In this document: positions 25,796 through 35,190 of the stretch, in pieces
How positions within the stretch are numbered: position 1 is the first letter of the stretch
Layout of the letters: the number at the start of each line of letters is the position of its first letter
NCBI RefSeq assembly: GCF_018437505.1
Contig: NZ_CP072467.1
Location: 2,728,001 to 2,792,000 of the forward strand
Length of the DNA stretch: 64,000 bases
Direction of reading: 5' to 3'
Source of the DNA: Spiractinospora alimapuensis
GTDB lineage: Bacteria > Actinomycetota > Actinomycetes > Streptosporangiales > Streptosporangiaceae
Translations under genes and position numbers: made by a program
Notes under the pieces: generated by a model
What the model saw: the letters and a program-made list of their open reading frames with translations, nothing else
The model's database searches: none
What the model was told of the DNA's origin: nothing

Positions 25796-26656
25796 ATGAA
25801 GCGATACCTGGCGCCTATCGCCGTGGCCACCACCACGGTGCTAATCGGCAGCGCTCCAGCGCATGCCGACAACCGTCCCAGTGTGAACGTCGAGGCGACC
25901 GAAGAGTGCGGACAGGCCACGATCACGTGGACCAACCCGATGCACCGCGACTACAGCGGCGGCTACGAGATCACGTCGAGCGACGCCGACGAGATCGACG
26001 TCTCGGTCCCCGCCGGTGAGACGATCACCGAAACGATCGACGCCGAGGACGGTGCCGAGCTCCGGGCATGGATCAATAAGAGTCCCGACCGGCCGGACGG
26101 AAGCTCTCGCGGCGATGCCACCGAAATCGACTTCACCATCGACGCCTGTGAAGACGATGACGACGACACCGACCCCACTCCGGACCCGACGCCGGAGCCC
26201 ACCGCGACACCGCCGGACGACAAGGACGACGAGACCGATCCCGAGGAGGAGCCGGCCGAGTGGGTCGCCGACTTCGAGCCGGCGCCGGAAGACGTCCACC
26301 CAGGTGAGTTGTGCGACGCGGACGACGCCTACCGGATCTACGCGTACACCGACGAGTCCGTCGTCCAGTGCCTCCCCGACGACAACGGCGACACCCACCT
26401 GTGGGTCGAGATCTTCGACCCGGCCGACCTCGCCACCGCGCCCTCCGAGGAGGACGACGACGAGGAGAACGACACGGGTTCCGAGGACGACGGCGACGAC
26501 AAGACCGCCCCCGGCGACAGCGGCGACCGGGGCGGCCTTCCCGTGACCGGCGCGGCTCTCGGTGGTCTGATCGCCACCGCCGTCGCCGCCCTCGGTGGCG
26601 GTGCGGCCACGGTCTGGGCCATGCGGCGCCGCCGCGCGGAGAACCCCGAGGAGTAG
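25796..26656 (+). CDS. LPxTG-type cell-wall-anchored surface protein
   Basis: 286 residues from ATG 25796 after CTGGAG. The signal peptide runs to SAPAHA. The mature N-terminal domain (to about 120) looks beta-rich with two cysteines. An Asp/Thr/Pro-rich linker follows, then a small domain with a second Cys pair. The C-terminus has the sortase signal LPVTG, a hydrophobic segment and the basic tail RRRR, so it should be covalently linked to peptidoglycan by a class E or similar sortase. No sortase gene lies nearby. Function is unknown; an acidic, highly charged surface protein fits a salt-tolerant actinomycete. Confidence 0.85.
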   Translation: MKRYLAPIAVATTTVLIGSAPAHADNRPSVNVEATEECGQATITWTNPMHRDYSGGYEITSSDADEIDVSVPAGETITETIDAEDGAELRAWINKSPDRPDGSSRGDATEIDFTIDACEDDDDDTDPTPDPTPEPTATPPDDKDDETDPEEEPAEWVADFEPAPEDVHPGELCDADDAYRIYAYTDESVVQCLPDDNGDTHLWVEIFDPADLATAPSEEDDDEENDTGSEDDGDDKTAPGDSGDRGGLPVTGAALGGLIATAVAALGGGAATVWAMRRRRAENPEE

Positions 26657-26699
26657 GGCGCCACACCGCCGGGTCCTCGGGACGGGCACGGCGGCATCC

Positions 26700-26742
26700 C
26701 GCGGGCCGGCCCTGTCCCGGGGAGGGCCGGGGCCGGCCCGCG
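26700..26742. terminator. Hairpin terminator after the LPxTG gene
   Basis: Perfect 13-bp GC stem (26700-26712 with 26730-26742) with a 17-base loop, starting 43 bp past the stop, followed by GTTGTTT. From here to the next promoter region I see no gene. Confidence 0.65.
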
Positions 26743-27036
26743 CGTTGTTTCGTCGCGACCCGCGCGCCGATCGGCGACGACCACCGAGGGACCGATCGGG
26801 GGCACGTACCGACCGGACGTCTCACCAGGCGCTTCGAGCGTGGCGGCCAACGGTCCCATGCCACGCGTCGCGGTCGTGACGATCGACCCCGGTCCGTGCG
26901 ACGCACCGAGGAACCGCCACAGCCTCGAATGCCCCCGCGAGAGCGTCTCCCCGAGGGGATCCGCGCGGCAGGTGGTGATGGGGCGGTCCATGTCGTCCTC
27001 CTGGGAGCCCCGATCCCGAGTGCACGAGCCTCGCTA

Positions 27037-27052
27037 CTACACTCTGTAGAGT
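27037..27052. promoter_or_regulatory. Inverted repeat overlapping a -10-like box
   Basis: CTAC-ACTCT-GTAG and, within it, ACTCT-GT-AGAGT overlap TACACT, a plausible -10 hexamer, 35-50 bp before the membrane-protein gene at 27087. The layout suits a repressor site over a promoter; no regulator is identified. Confidence 0.35.
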
Positions 27053-27086
27053 TCGACGTTCCGTGTCAGGATCTGGAGGCCCCCTC

Positions 27087-27452
27087 GTGGTGGACTGGCT
27101 CGCGATCGCGGTGAACACGATCTCGGTCCTGCTCGCCGCCTGGTTCGTGTTCTCGGCGTTTCGGAAGCAACCCATGAACCTTCCCCACATCATCGGGCTG
27201 GGGGTTCTGGAGGTTGCCCTGGTCGCGCAGCTCGTGACGGCGATCGTGCTCCTGGCCGGGGGCGACCGGCCGGCGGAGCTCGCGGTGTTCATCAGTTACC
27301 TGGTGTCCATCGTCCTCATCCCACCGGCGGCCGCGCTGTGGGGGCTGATCGAACGCGGGAAGTGGGGCACCGGCGTGATCGCCGCGGCGTGCCTGGTCAT
27401 CCCGGCGATGATGGTGCGGCTCCAGGACCTGTGGGCGGTGGGGGTTGGCTGA
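27087..27452 (+). CDS. Small membrane protein, four TM segments
   Basis: 121 residues from GTG 27087, seven bases after GGAGG. Four hydrophobic helices fill nearly the entire sequence (LAIAVNTISVLLAAWFVF, GVLEVALVAQLVTAIVLL, YLVSIVLIPPAAALWGL, GVIAAACLVIPAMMV). Conserved hypothetical actinobacterial proteins of this length are common; no function can be assigned. The stop overlaps the start of the next membrane protein, so they form a pair. Confidence 0.75.
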   Translation: MVDWLAIAVNTISVLLAAWFVFSAFRKQPMNLPHIIGLGVLEVALVAQLVTAIVLLAGGDRPAELAVFISYLVSIVLIPPAAALWGLIERGKWGTGVIAAACLVIPAMMVRLQDLWAVGVG

Positions 27453-27897
27453 CCTCTCCGGCGCCGCGGTCCGGACCGGACCCGGACGCGTCCTCATCGC
27501 CATCTACGCCGTCTTCGCGCTCGGCGCGACGACCCGCGCCGTCTACCAGATCGCCACCCGCTTCGAGGTCGCTCCGCTCGCCTACGCACTGTCGGCGCTC
27601 GCCGCCGCCGTCTACGTCGTCGCCACCGTGGGGCTCGCCCGTGGTGGCCCCTGGGCACGACGCGTGGCCGCGATCTGCTGCTCCGTCGAACTCGTCGGTG
27701 TGGTGGTGGTCGGCGCCGCCAGCTACGTCGTCCCCGCGTACTTCCCCGACGCGACGGTCTGGTCCCACTTCGGCAGCGGCTACTTCTTCGTCCCGCTGGT
27801 GTTGCCGATCATCGGACTTTGGTGGCTGTGGCGCGGCGCGCGGGACTACGATGCCTCGCATGGGCGCGCCGACTCCGAACCAGCAGACCGGGCCTGA
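27445..27897 (+). CDS. Membrane protein, four TM segments
   Basis: 150 residues. The only start that fits is TTG 27445, overlapping the upstream stop by eight bases with a G-rich site before it. Four predicted helices are followed by a short hydrophilic tail. Its coupling to the 27087 gene suggests that the two proteins act together in the membrane. The sulfurtransferase frame begins before this one ends. Confidence 0.7.
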   Translation: MADLSGAAVRTGPGRVLIAIYAVFALGATTRAVYQIATRFEVAPLAYALSALAAAVYVVATVGLARGGPWARRVAAICCSVELVGVVVVGAASYVVPAYFPDATVWSHFGSGYFFVPLVLPIIGLWWLWRGARDYDASHGRADSEPADRA

Positions 27898-28762
27898 CCC
27901 GATATCCGGCGGTGCGATGCCGCCGATCGTGACCGTCGACTGGCTGAGACACCACGTCGAGACCGGTCCGACCCCCGACGACCTCGCCCTCGTCGACGTC
28001 CGGTGGTACCTGGACGGTCGTTCCGGGCTGGACGCGTACCGGGCGGGGCACATCCCGGGCGCCGTCTTCGTCGACCTCGACACTGACCTCGCGGCCCCGG
28101 CCGACTCCGTCAACGGCCGACACCCACTCCCCACACCGGACGACTTCGCCGCCGCCCTGGGCCGGGCGGGTGTCGGAGACGCGACGCCCGTGGTGGCCTA
28201 CGACGACACCGGAGGTGGGTCCGCCGCCCGCCTCGTGTGGATGTTGCGCGTCCTCGGCCTTCCGGCCGCTCTGCTCGACGGTGGCCTGCCCGCCTGGGAC
28301 GGGGATGTCGCCACCGGCGACGAGTTCCGGCCCCCGACGGCCCGCACCACCCTCCCCTGGCCGGACGACCGCTTCCTGGACACCGCGACGGTCCGCGGGC
28401 TCCTGGACGACCCGTCGACGCTCCTCGTGGACGCGCGGGCCCGCGGGCGCTACACCGGACAGGAGCCGGCGGCGGTCGACCCCCGCCCCGGACACGTGCC
28501 GGGCGCGTACAACGCCCCTTGGCAGGACCTGCTGGACGCCTCCGGTCAGCTCGGATCTCCGGAGCGCGTGCGCGCCCGCCTCACCGAGCTCGGTGTCCCC
28601 GACGACGCCCGGAACCCGATCGCCTACTGCGGATCCGGGGTGTCGGCCTGCCTCGACCTCGTCGCGATGGAGCACGCGGGTCTACCCGCCGGACGGCTCT
28701 ACGTCGGCTCGTGGTCGGCGTGGGGCGCCGACCACACGCTGCCCAACGAAACCACGCCCTGA
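27851..28762 (+). CDS. Thiosulfate/3-mercaptopyruvate sulfurtransferase (two rhodanese domains)
   Basis: 303 residues from ATG 27851; ATG 27917 would give a 281-residue form closer to family length, but has a weaker ribosome site. Two rhodanese domains: the inactive N-terminal one begins IVTVDWLRHHV and ALVDVRWYLDG, and the C-terminal one has LLVDARARGRYTG and the catalytic loop YCGSGVSAC with the active Cys. The enzyme moves sulfane sulfur from thiosulfate or mercaptopyruvate to thiol acceptors. The overlap with the preceding frame suggests co-transcription. Confidence 0.9.
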   Translation: MPRMGAPTPNQQTGPDPISGGAMPPIVTVDWLRHHVETGPTPDDLALVDVRWYLDGRSGLDAYRAGHIPGAVFVDLDTDLAAPADSVNGRHPLPTPDDFAAALGRAGVGDATPVVAYDDTGGGSAARLVWMLRVLGLPAALLDGGLPAWDGDVATGDEFRPPTARTTLPWPDDRFLDTATVRGLLDDPSTLLVDARARGRYTGQEPAAVDPRPGHVPGAYNAPWQDLLDASGQLGSPERVRARLTELGVPDDARNPIAYCGSGVSACLDLVAMEHAGLPAGRLYVGSWSAWGADHTLPNETTP

Positions 28763-28898
28763 CGCTCGACCCCGGCGGCCCCGGATCGCGCGCCCACGGC
28801 TGATTCCCGTGCTCAGCGGGGGGCGGGGGTTCGACTGAGCGCTCTGACGGGCAAGACGGCCACGGAGGGTCCTTTACGCCGACGCGAGGAGACACCCC

Positions 28899-29768
28899 AT
28901 GGCAAGCGACGCGACACCGGTTCACCTCGGACACTACGGTGTGTGGTTGCCCGCTGGTCACGTCACCCCTGAGGTCGCCGCGGGCGTCGAGAGTCTGGGA
29001 TACGGAACGCTGTGGATCGGGGGTTCCCCGGCGGCGGACCTGACCGTCGCGGAGTCGGCGCTGGCCGCTACCTCCCGGCTGACGGTGGCGACGGGGATCG
29101 TCAACATCTGGGCCTCGGAGGCCCGAACCACCGCGGACTCCTTCCACCGCCTCAACGACGCCTACCGCGATCGGTTCCTGCTCGGGATCGGGGCCGGGCA
29201 CCGCGAGTTGAACGGGCCGCAGGCCGTCCGCCCCTACCAGGGGATGGTGGACTACCTCGACGTGCTCGACGCCCGGAGCGTACCCGCCAACCGGCGGGTC
29301 CTCGCCGCGCTGGGGCCGCGCATGCTCGCCCTGGCCGCGGAGCGGGCCGCGGGCGCCCACCCCTACCTCGTGCCGCCCATCTTCTCCTCCGAGGCGCGCG
29401 CCACGCTGGGGCGCGACCCGTTGCTGGCGCCGGAGCACACCGTCGCCCTGGGCGCCTCCATCACCGCGACCCGCGCCACCGCACGGGAACTCGTCAGCGG
29501 TTACCTCCAGATGCGCAACTATCGGGCCAGCTTCTCCCGGCTGGGCTTCACCCCGGAGGACTTCGAGAACGGCGGCAGTGACCGGCTGGTGGACGCCGTC
29601 GTGGCCCAGGGGGACCCCGCGCTGGCGGCCGAGGCCGTTCGCGGCCACCGCGCGTCCGGAGCCGATCACGTGGCCGTCCAACTGCTGGCCCCACCCGGCG
29701 AACTCCTGCCCGGCCTGCGCCTTCTCGCGCCCCACCTGGGGCTTCCCGAGCGGCCGGGCCAGTACTAA
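28899..29768 (+). CDS. F420-dependent LLM-class oxidoreductase
   Basis: 289 residues, ATG 28899 after CGAGGAGA. The luciferase-like barrel is recognisable from GVWLPAGHVTPEVAAGVESLGYGTLWIGGSP, with TGIVNIW and RFLLGIGAGH as the typical strands. It fits the actinobacterial family of small F420-dependent LLM proteins. F420H2-dependent reductions of quinones or enones are typical; the actual substrate is unknown. A phosphatase gene follows after ten bases. Confidence 0.88.
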   Translation: MASDATPVHLGHYGVWLPAGHVTPEVAAGVESLGYGTLWIGGSPAADLTVAESALAATSRLTVATGIVNIWASEARTTADSFHRLNDAYRDRFLLGIGAGHRELNGPQAVRPYQGMVDYLDVLDARSVPANRRVLAALGPRMLALAAERAAGAHPYLVPPIFSSEARATLGRDPLLAPEHTVALGASITATRATARELVSGYLQMRNYRASFSRLGFTPEDFENGGSDRLVDAVVAQGDPALAAEAVRGHRASGADHVAVQLLAPPGELLPGLRLLAPHLGLPERPGQY

Positions 29769-29778
29769 ATTGACATCC

Positions 29779-30228
29779 ATGGCGGAGCGGTGGGCTCCCA
29801 CCGCGCCCGGAGTCCTCCAACTCCCTTCCGGCCGCACCGTGCGCGGCTGGGGACTCCGGCTCGCCCCCCACCCGGGCCCCGACCCGACCTTCGGCCTCTT
29901 CCTGCTCAACTACCGACCCCCCGAGTTCCCCTGGGAACACCGCTGGGTGCGCTGGCCGGAGTTCTGGATACCCAGCGATCCCGCCGACGCCGTGGACGCC
30001 ATCCACGCCGCGTGGGACCGTACGTCCACCGGCCGCGTACAGATCGCCTGCGCCGGGGGCCGTGGCCGTACCGGAACGGTCCTCGCCTGCCTGGCCGTCC
30101 TCGACGGCCTGCCGGCCCGCGCGGCGGTGGCCCACGTACGCCGCCACTACCACCCCCACGCCGTCGAGACCCCGTGGCAGCGCCGCTTCATCACCCGCTT
30201 CGCCCGCACGCTACGCCAGAGCGACTAG
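29779..30228 (+). CDS. Protein-tyrosine-phosphatase-like protein
   Basis: 149 residues. The P-loop reads ACAGGRGRTGT, that is C-x5-R with the His that normally precedes the Cys replaced by Ala. An upstream WIPSDP loop is at the position of the general-acid loop and contains Asp. Length and lack of extra domains match short bacterial dual-specificity-like phosphatases. Because the Cys and Arg are kept, activity is likely; the missing His could change the Cys pKa. It lies directly downstream of the LLM gene. Confidence 0.75.
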   Translation: MAERWAPTAPGVLQLPSGRTVRGWGLRLAPHPGPDPTFGLFLLNYRPPEFPWEHRWVRWPEFWIPSDPADAVDAIHAAWDRTSTGRVQIACAGGRGRTGTVLACLAVLDGLPARAAVAHVRRHYHPHAVETPWQRRFITRFARTLRQSD

Positions 30229-30299
30229 GTCGTGTCTCGGAGTTGGCTGTGGGCGGGTTCGCTGTGGCGGGAGGTGCCGGTGTGCTCTGGTCGGTTGAT

Positions 30300-30815
30300 C
30301 GGGTGGGAGGTGAACGTGGACTTCGCCATCATGCGCGCTCAAGCATGCGCCCGGGGCGCTTCGGCGTTGGGGTCTGCGGGCCGAGCCGCCTGGGGATGTT
30401 CTCCGAGCTGGGCGATCACGCGTTGGGGCGGTCCACGGGAAGGTTGTCGACAACGGGCATCTGGCCCGCGAGCAAGGACACAGACCGATGTCGATAGTGG
30501 TGACCGCCGGACAGCGCGGTGATGCACCGCAGTTCGAGACGGTGCTGGCCGATATCCGGGTTGCCTGGCCCGGCGGTGCTCGCCCGCGGACGCGGCCGGA
30601 CCGGTACGGGAGCACAAGGCGTATCCCTCTCACGCGATCCGTGCCCATCCGCGCCGCAGACAGATCACGTGCGCCATCCCGGTGCCAGCCAGCCACGCCG
30701 GGCACCGCCTCCAGCGGGGCAACCGTGGTGCCCGCCCGCGTTCGACACCGACGACCACCACAACCGCCACGTCGTGGAGTACGGCATCAACGACTCAAAC
30801 GCCACCACACCATAG
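30300..30815 (+). mobile_element. Degenerate IS5-family transposase remnant
   Basis: Pieces in different frames line up with IS5-type transposases: VNVDFAIMRAQACARGA (the DDE-strand SVDST region), DHALGRSTGRLSTT, then GHRPMSIVVTAGQRGDAPQFETVLADI, then PGGARPRTRPDR, and finally RPPAFDTDDHHNRHVVEYGIN. At least three frameshifts separate them and both ends are missing. No terminal inverted repeats are seen. It is an old insertion that has decayed. Confidence 0.75.
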
Positions 30816-31460
30816 CCCTCGCTCCCCAGCACCCCCACACACGACGTCGCCACCCACCATTCGCGACACCCACCTCGAGACACACCCCAGGTCGCGACTC
30901 CTGGTCGGTGATGGAGCCGGAATCGGGCGTTGAGGTGGCTCAGTGGTCGTCCTGCCCCCTGGCGTCAGTGCGCGTTCGCGGCTCTCGTCGCCTGTCCGGT
31001 CCTGTTTCCCCGCGCCGGCCGCATGCTGGTGGGCGCGCACCGGCGTGGCCGTTCTCCGTGCCTCGGCCAGCGCGTTTGGGACGGTCACCCCCACGACACC
31101 GCATCGCGAGCGCGGAGATCATCCCGATGAGCCTGATGCGGAGGTCGTGTCAGCGGCCACCGCTCGCATCGCCGCCGGCCCGCCCGTCTCGCGGCCTCGT
31201 TGACCACGGAGGTCTCCCGAGAAGGTCCGTGTCGTCGCACGTGGCGACGCCGGGGCGTGGCCACCACCGATAGGCGGTGGAGAAGGCAACCGTGCCCGCC
31301 GACAGGTGTGGGCGGTGGGGGCGGCTCCCGTCGAGGCGCCTCGGAGCACCGGGAGACGTGCCGCGGGTCCAGGCAGATGGACGCGAGGGACAGCCCCCGG
31401 CCGCGTTCCCTCGCGGGTCCGTGGCGGTCGACGCCGGGGTACCGCGGTGGCGCGGCGGGC
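30816..31460. other. Gene-free 645-bp stretch beside the IS remnant
   Basis: No frame here shows coherent protein character, and no RNA gene is visible. It is probably decayed DNA linked to the IS5 remnant; short open frames on both strands have the Arg/Pro/Ala composition typical of noncoding GC-rich DNA. Confidence 0.5.
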
Positions 31461-32426
31461 TCAGTAGGCGGCGTCGGTGGCGGGATCGAAGGTTCGGGTG
31501 CGGTGGAGGCCGGCGGCTCGGCCCTTGGCGGCGGCGGTGAGGGCCATCTTGCGGGACGCCTCGTCGAGCATCTCGCCGCCGAGCATGACGGCGCCGCGAC
31601 GGCGCACCGTGGTGGCGTACTCGTAGGCGTCGAGGATGAGCTCGGCGTGGTCGTAGTCGGCCTGGGTGGGGGCGTAGACGGCGTTGGAGGCCTCGACCTG
31701 TTCGGGGTGGAGCACCCACTTGCCGTCGAAGCCGAGGGAGGCCGAGCGTTGGGCCGCTCGGGTGAAGCCGTCCACGTCCTTGATCTGCAGGTAGGGGCCG
31801 TCGATGGCCTGGAGACCGTTGGCCCGGGCCGCGACCAGGATCCGCATCAGGACGTAGTGATAGGCGTCCCCGTCGGTGTAGCCAGGGGGTTGTTCGCCGA
31901 CGACGAGCGACTTCATGGCGATACTGGCCATGAAGTCCGCGGGCCCGAAGACCAGGCTCTCCAGGCGGGGGGACGCGGCGGCGATCTCCTCGACGCGGGT
32001 CAGCGCGGCGGCGTCCTCGATCTGGGCCTCGATGCCGATCCGGCCCAGCGCGAGCCCGTTGGCGCGTTCGATCTGGGTGAGGAGCTGGTCGAGCCACATG
32101 ACGTCGCGAGCCGCGGTCACCTTGGGCAGGACGAGACAGTCGAGCTCCGCCCCCGCTCCCTCGACCACGTCGATGACGTCCCGGTAGGTCCACTCGGTGG
32201 TCAGATCGTTCACCCGGACCGTGCGCAGGCGTTCCCCCCAGCCGCCGGAGGTGAGCGCCTCCACCACGGCGGCGCGGGCCCGGTCCTTCTCCGAGGGGGC
32301 GACCGAGTCCTCCATGTCGAGGATCACGGCGTCGACGGGCAGGGTCTGGGCCTTCTCCAGGAACCTCGGGTTGGAGCCCGGAACCGACAGGCACGACCGC
32401 CGCGCCCGTTGCCGCTCGTCCGCCAT
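31461..32426 (-). CDS. CitE-like HpcH/HpaI aldolase (malyl-CoA/beta-methylmalyl-CoA lyase type)
   Basis: 321 residues from ATG 32426, with AAGGAGA seven bases upstream. RRSCLSVPGSNPRFLEKAQ, VDAVILDMEDSVAP and RIGIEAQIEDA carry the substrate-binding Arg and the metal-binding Glu/Asp of the CitE/malyl-CoA lyase family, and GKWVLHPEQVE is the C-terminal signature. Such enzymes cleave or condense CoA thioesters with glyoxylate or similar. The exact substrate is uncertain. It is transcribed away from the molybdoenzyme gene. Confidence 0.88.
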   Translation of the reverse strand: MADERQRARRSCLSVPGSNPRFLEKAQTLPVDAVILDMEDSVAPSEKDRARAAVVEALTSGGWGERLRTVRVNDLTTEWTYRDVIDVVEGAGAELDCLVLPKVTAARDVMWLDQLLTQIERANGLALGRIGIEAQIEDAAALTRVEEIAAASPRLESLVFGPADFMASIAMKSLVVGEQPPGYTDGDAYHYVLMRILVAARANGLQAIDGPYLQIKDVDGFTRAAQRSASLGFDGKWVLHPEQVEASNAVYAPTQADYDHAELILDAYEYATTVRRRGAVMLGGEMLDEASRKMALTAAAKGRAAGLHRTRTFDPATDAAY

Positions 32427-32572
32427 CACAGTCTCCTTCGCCACGCGTGACAACTCTCCTATCCTCGCAGGCCGGCCGATGGTCAGCGCGGGTGGGCCAC
32501 TGTGGCGGGCCGATTCCACGACCTCCTAAGCTGACAGGGGGAAACCGGCATACACCGCGAAGAGGATCATCC

Positions 32573-34894
32573 ATGGCTCACGACGGCGGTTCCGCGACAG
32601 CGGTTCCCACCAGCGCGCACTGGGGGACCTACCACGTGGTGGTCGAGGGTGACCGGGTGGTCGCGGCGCGGCCCGATCCCGGGGACCCCGACCCCTCCCC
32701 GGTGATCGGCAACGTCCCGACGGCGCAGCACCACGCGTCCCGGGTCGGCCGGCCGGCGGTCCGGCGCGCGTGGTTGGAGAACGGCCCCGGGGCCGACGAA
32801 CGGCGTGGTCACCCCGACGACGAGTATGTCGAGGTCGGCTGGGATCGGGTGCTCGACCTGCTCGCGGGTGAACTCGACCGGGTCCGTACCGAGCACGGGA
32901 ACCAGGCGATCTTCGGTGGCAGTTACGGCTGGGGCAGCGCGGGCCGGTTCCACCACGCGCAGAGCCAGGTGCACCGCTTCCTCAACGCGATCGGCGGCTA
33001 CACCCCGTCCCGGGCGACCTACAGCCACGGAACGTTGGAGGTCCTGTTCCCCCACCTGGTCGGCGCGCCCGGGGTCAACGACGTTCTGATGACTCCCCCG
33101 ACCTGGGAGGTCATCGCGCGCGAGACCGACCTGCTGGTGACGTTCGGTGGGCTGCGCGTCTCCAACAACTGGACCGTCTCGGGTGGACGTGGCGCGAACA
33201 CCGCACGGACCGGCACTCGGGCCGCGGCCGAGGCCGGAACCCAGATCGTCTCGGTCAGCCCGCTGCGCGACGACACCGCCGACGACCTCGCCCCCGAGTG
33301 GTTGCCGGTCGCTCCAGGGACGGACACCGCCGTCCTGCTGTCGTTGATCCACGTGCTGTTCGACGAGGACCTGGCGGACCTCGACTTCCTGGACAGGTAC
33401 ACCGTCGGCGGGGCCCGGCTGCGCGCCTACGTGAACGGCGAGGACGACGGCGTGGCCAAGACGCCGGAGTGGGCGGCGGAGATCTCAGAGCTCCCGGCCG
33501 CCACGCTGCGGGAACTCGCCCGCCGCATGGCCCGTGGCCGCACGTTGGTCAACATCGGCTGGTCGCTGCAACGGTCGGTCTTCGGCGAGCAGCCCCTGTG
33601 GGCGGGCCTGGCCCTGGCCGCCTGCCTCGGACAGGTCGGTCTGCCCGGCGGCGGGTTCGCCAGCGGGTACGGCTCCATGGGCAACTACGGCGGCGGGGCC
33701 ACTCCCAAGGGGCTCCCCAAGCTGCCGCAGGGCACGAACCCGGTGCGGACCTTCATTCCGGTGACCCGCATCGCCGACGCCCTGCTCCACCCCGGCGAGG
33801 AGTACGACTTCGACGGGCGTCGCCGCACCTACCCGGACCTGCGCCTGGTGTACTGGGCGGGCGGTAACCCGTTCCACCACCACCAGGACCTGCACAAGCT
33901 CTCCCGGGCGTTCGGACGGGCGGAGACGGTGGTGGTCAACGAGACGCACTGGACCGCCACCGCCCGCCACGCCGACATCGTGCTCCCCGCCACCACCTCA
34001 CTGGAACGCGACGACTTCGCGGTGAGCCAGGGCGACCTGACCCTGCGGGCCATGCCCCGCGCCGTAGCGCCGCACGCGGAGGCGCGCGACGAGTACGACG
34101 TCTTCACCGACCTCGCGCGGCGCCTGGGGGCCGAGGAGACCTTCACCGAGGGCCGCACGTCCTTGGAGTGGCAGGAGTACCTCTACGAGCGGTGGCGGCA
34201 CCGCATGGACGCCGACCTGCCGGACTTCACGGAGTTCCGCAAGGTCGGAGCGGTCGACGTTCCGCACCGCAGCGAACCGGAGACCCTCTTCGGAGCCTTC
34301 CGCGCCGACCCGGACAACGCGCCGCTGCGCACCCCCAGCGGACGGATCGAGCTGTACTCCGAGACCATCGCCGGTTTCGGATACCCCGACTGTCCCGGCC
34401 ACCCGGTGTGGGCGGAGTCGCCGGAGAGTCTGGGGTCCCCGCGCGCGGCCCGCTTCCCGCTGGTCATGGTCGCCAACCAACCCAGCGGACGGCTGCACAG
34501 CCAGCACGACATGGGGAGCTACAGCCAGTCACAGAAGGTGCGGGGCCGCGCTCCCATCCGGGTGCATCCCGAGGACGCGCGCGAGCGTGGCCTCTCCGAC
34601 GGGATGGTCGTGCGTGTCCACAACGACCGTGGAAGCTGTCTCGCCGGTGTTGAGGTGAGTGACGCGTTGCGGCCGGGGGTGGTGCAGTTGTCCACCGGCG
34701 CCTGGTTCGACCCGTCGCATCCGGAGGTGGCCGGCTGCGTGCACGGCAACCCGAACGTGCTCACCGCCGACGTGGGCACCTCGGCCCTCGCCCAGGGCTG
34801 CTCGGCCCAGCTCACGTTGGTGGAGATCGAGGCCTACGAAGGGCCGCTGCCCGCCGTTCGCGCCTTCGACCCGCCGGCGGGGACGACCCCCTAG
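32573..34894 (+). CDS. BisC/DMSO-reductase-type molybdopterin oxidoreductase
   Basis: 773 residues from ATG 32573 after AGAGGAT. There is no N-terminal Fe-S motif, so it belongs to the cofactor-simple DMSO/TMAO/biotin sulfoxide reductase group. GGYTPSRATYSHGT is at the molybdenum-ligand position (Ser expected in YSHGT), with LVTFGGLRVSNNW, WAGGNPFHHHQD and NQPSGRLHSQHDMGS forming the molybdopterin dinucleotide pocket. No Tat signal is present, so it is cytoplasmic, like BisC. It should reduce S- or N-oxides, for example biotin or methionine sulfoxide. It is a single gene. Confidence 0.9.
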   Translation: MAHDGGSATAVPTSAHWGTYHVVVEGDRVVAARPDPGDPDPSPVIGNVPTAQHHASRVGRPAVRRAWLENGPGADERRGHPDDEYVEVGWDRVLDLLAGELDRVRTEHGNQAIFGGSYGWGSAGRFHHAQSQVHRFLNAIGGYTPSRATYSHGTLEVLFPHLVGAPGVNDVLMTPPTWEVIARETDLLVTFGGLRVSNNWTVSGGRGANTARTGTRAAAEAGTQIVSVSPLRDDTADDLAPEWLPVAPGTDTAVLLSLIHVLFDEDLADLDFLDRYTVGGARLRAYVNGEDDGVAKTPEWAAEISELPAATLRELARRMARGRTLVNIGWSLQRSVFGEQPLWAGLALAACLGQVGLPGGGFASGYGSMGNYGGGATPKGLPKLPQGTNPVRTFIPVTRIADALLHPGEEYDFDGRRRTYPDLRLVYWAGGNPFHHHQDLHKLSRAFGRAETVVVNETHWTATARHADIVLPATTSLERDDFAVSQGDLTLRAMPRAVAPHAEARDEYDVFTDLARRLGAEETFTEGRTSLEWQEYLYERWRHRMDADLPDFTEFRKVGAVDVPHRSEPETLFGAFRADPDNAPLRTPSGRIELYSETIAGFGYPDCPGHPVWAESPESLGSPRAARFPLVMVANQPSGRLHSQHDMGSYSQSQKVRGRAPIRVHPEDARERGLSDGMVVRVHNDRGSCLAGVEVSDALRPGVVQLSTGAWFDPSHPEVAGCVHGNPNVLTADVGTSALAQGCSAQLTLVEIEAYEGPLPAVRAFDPPAGTTP

Positions 34895-35126
34895 GCGTCG
34901 CGCCGCCCGCGGACGATTCCGCGAGCGGTGCGACCAAGACGTGCGCCCCACGGTGTCGACCGACACGGTCGAACACAGCGGGGCGCACCCATGACGAGCG
35001 TGGCCCGGCGGAGGGGACATTCCCGGGCCACGCTCCGATGGAGGGGGTATGCGAGGCGTGGCACGCGTGGCACCACGCCACTCGATCACACGCGAGCGGG
35101 GGTCGCCGCTTCCATGGAAATCACTG

Positions 35127-35190
35127 GTTCTCGCCCTGTGTCCTAGTTCTTACTCTGTCCCCTAGTTCTCGCTCTGTTCCTAGTTCTTAA
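35127..35190. repeat. Imperfect 19-bp tandem repeat spanning a stop codon
   Basis: About 3.4 units beginning GTTCTC/TT... (35127, 35146, 35165 and partial 35183) of 18-19 bp. On the minus strand each unit begins as the C-terminal codons and TAG stop of the methyltransferase gene, so the gene end appears to have been duplicated in tandem. Confidence 0.75.
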
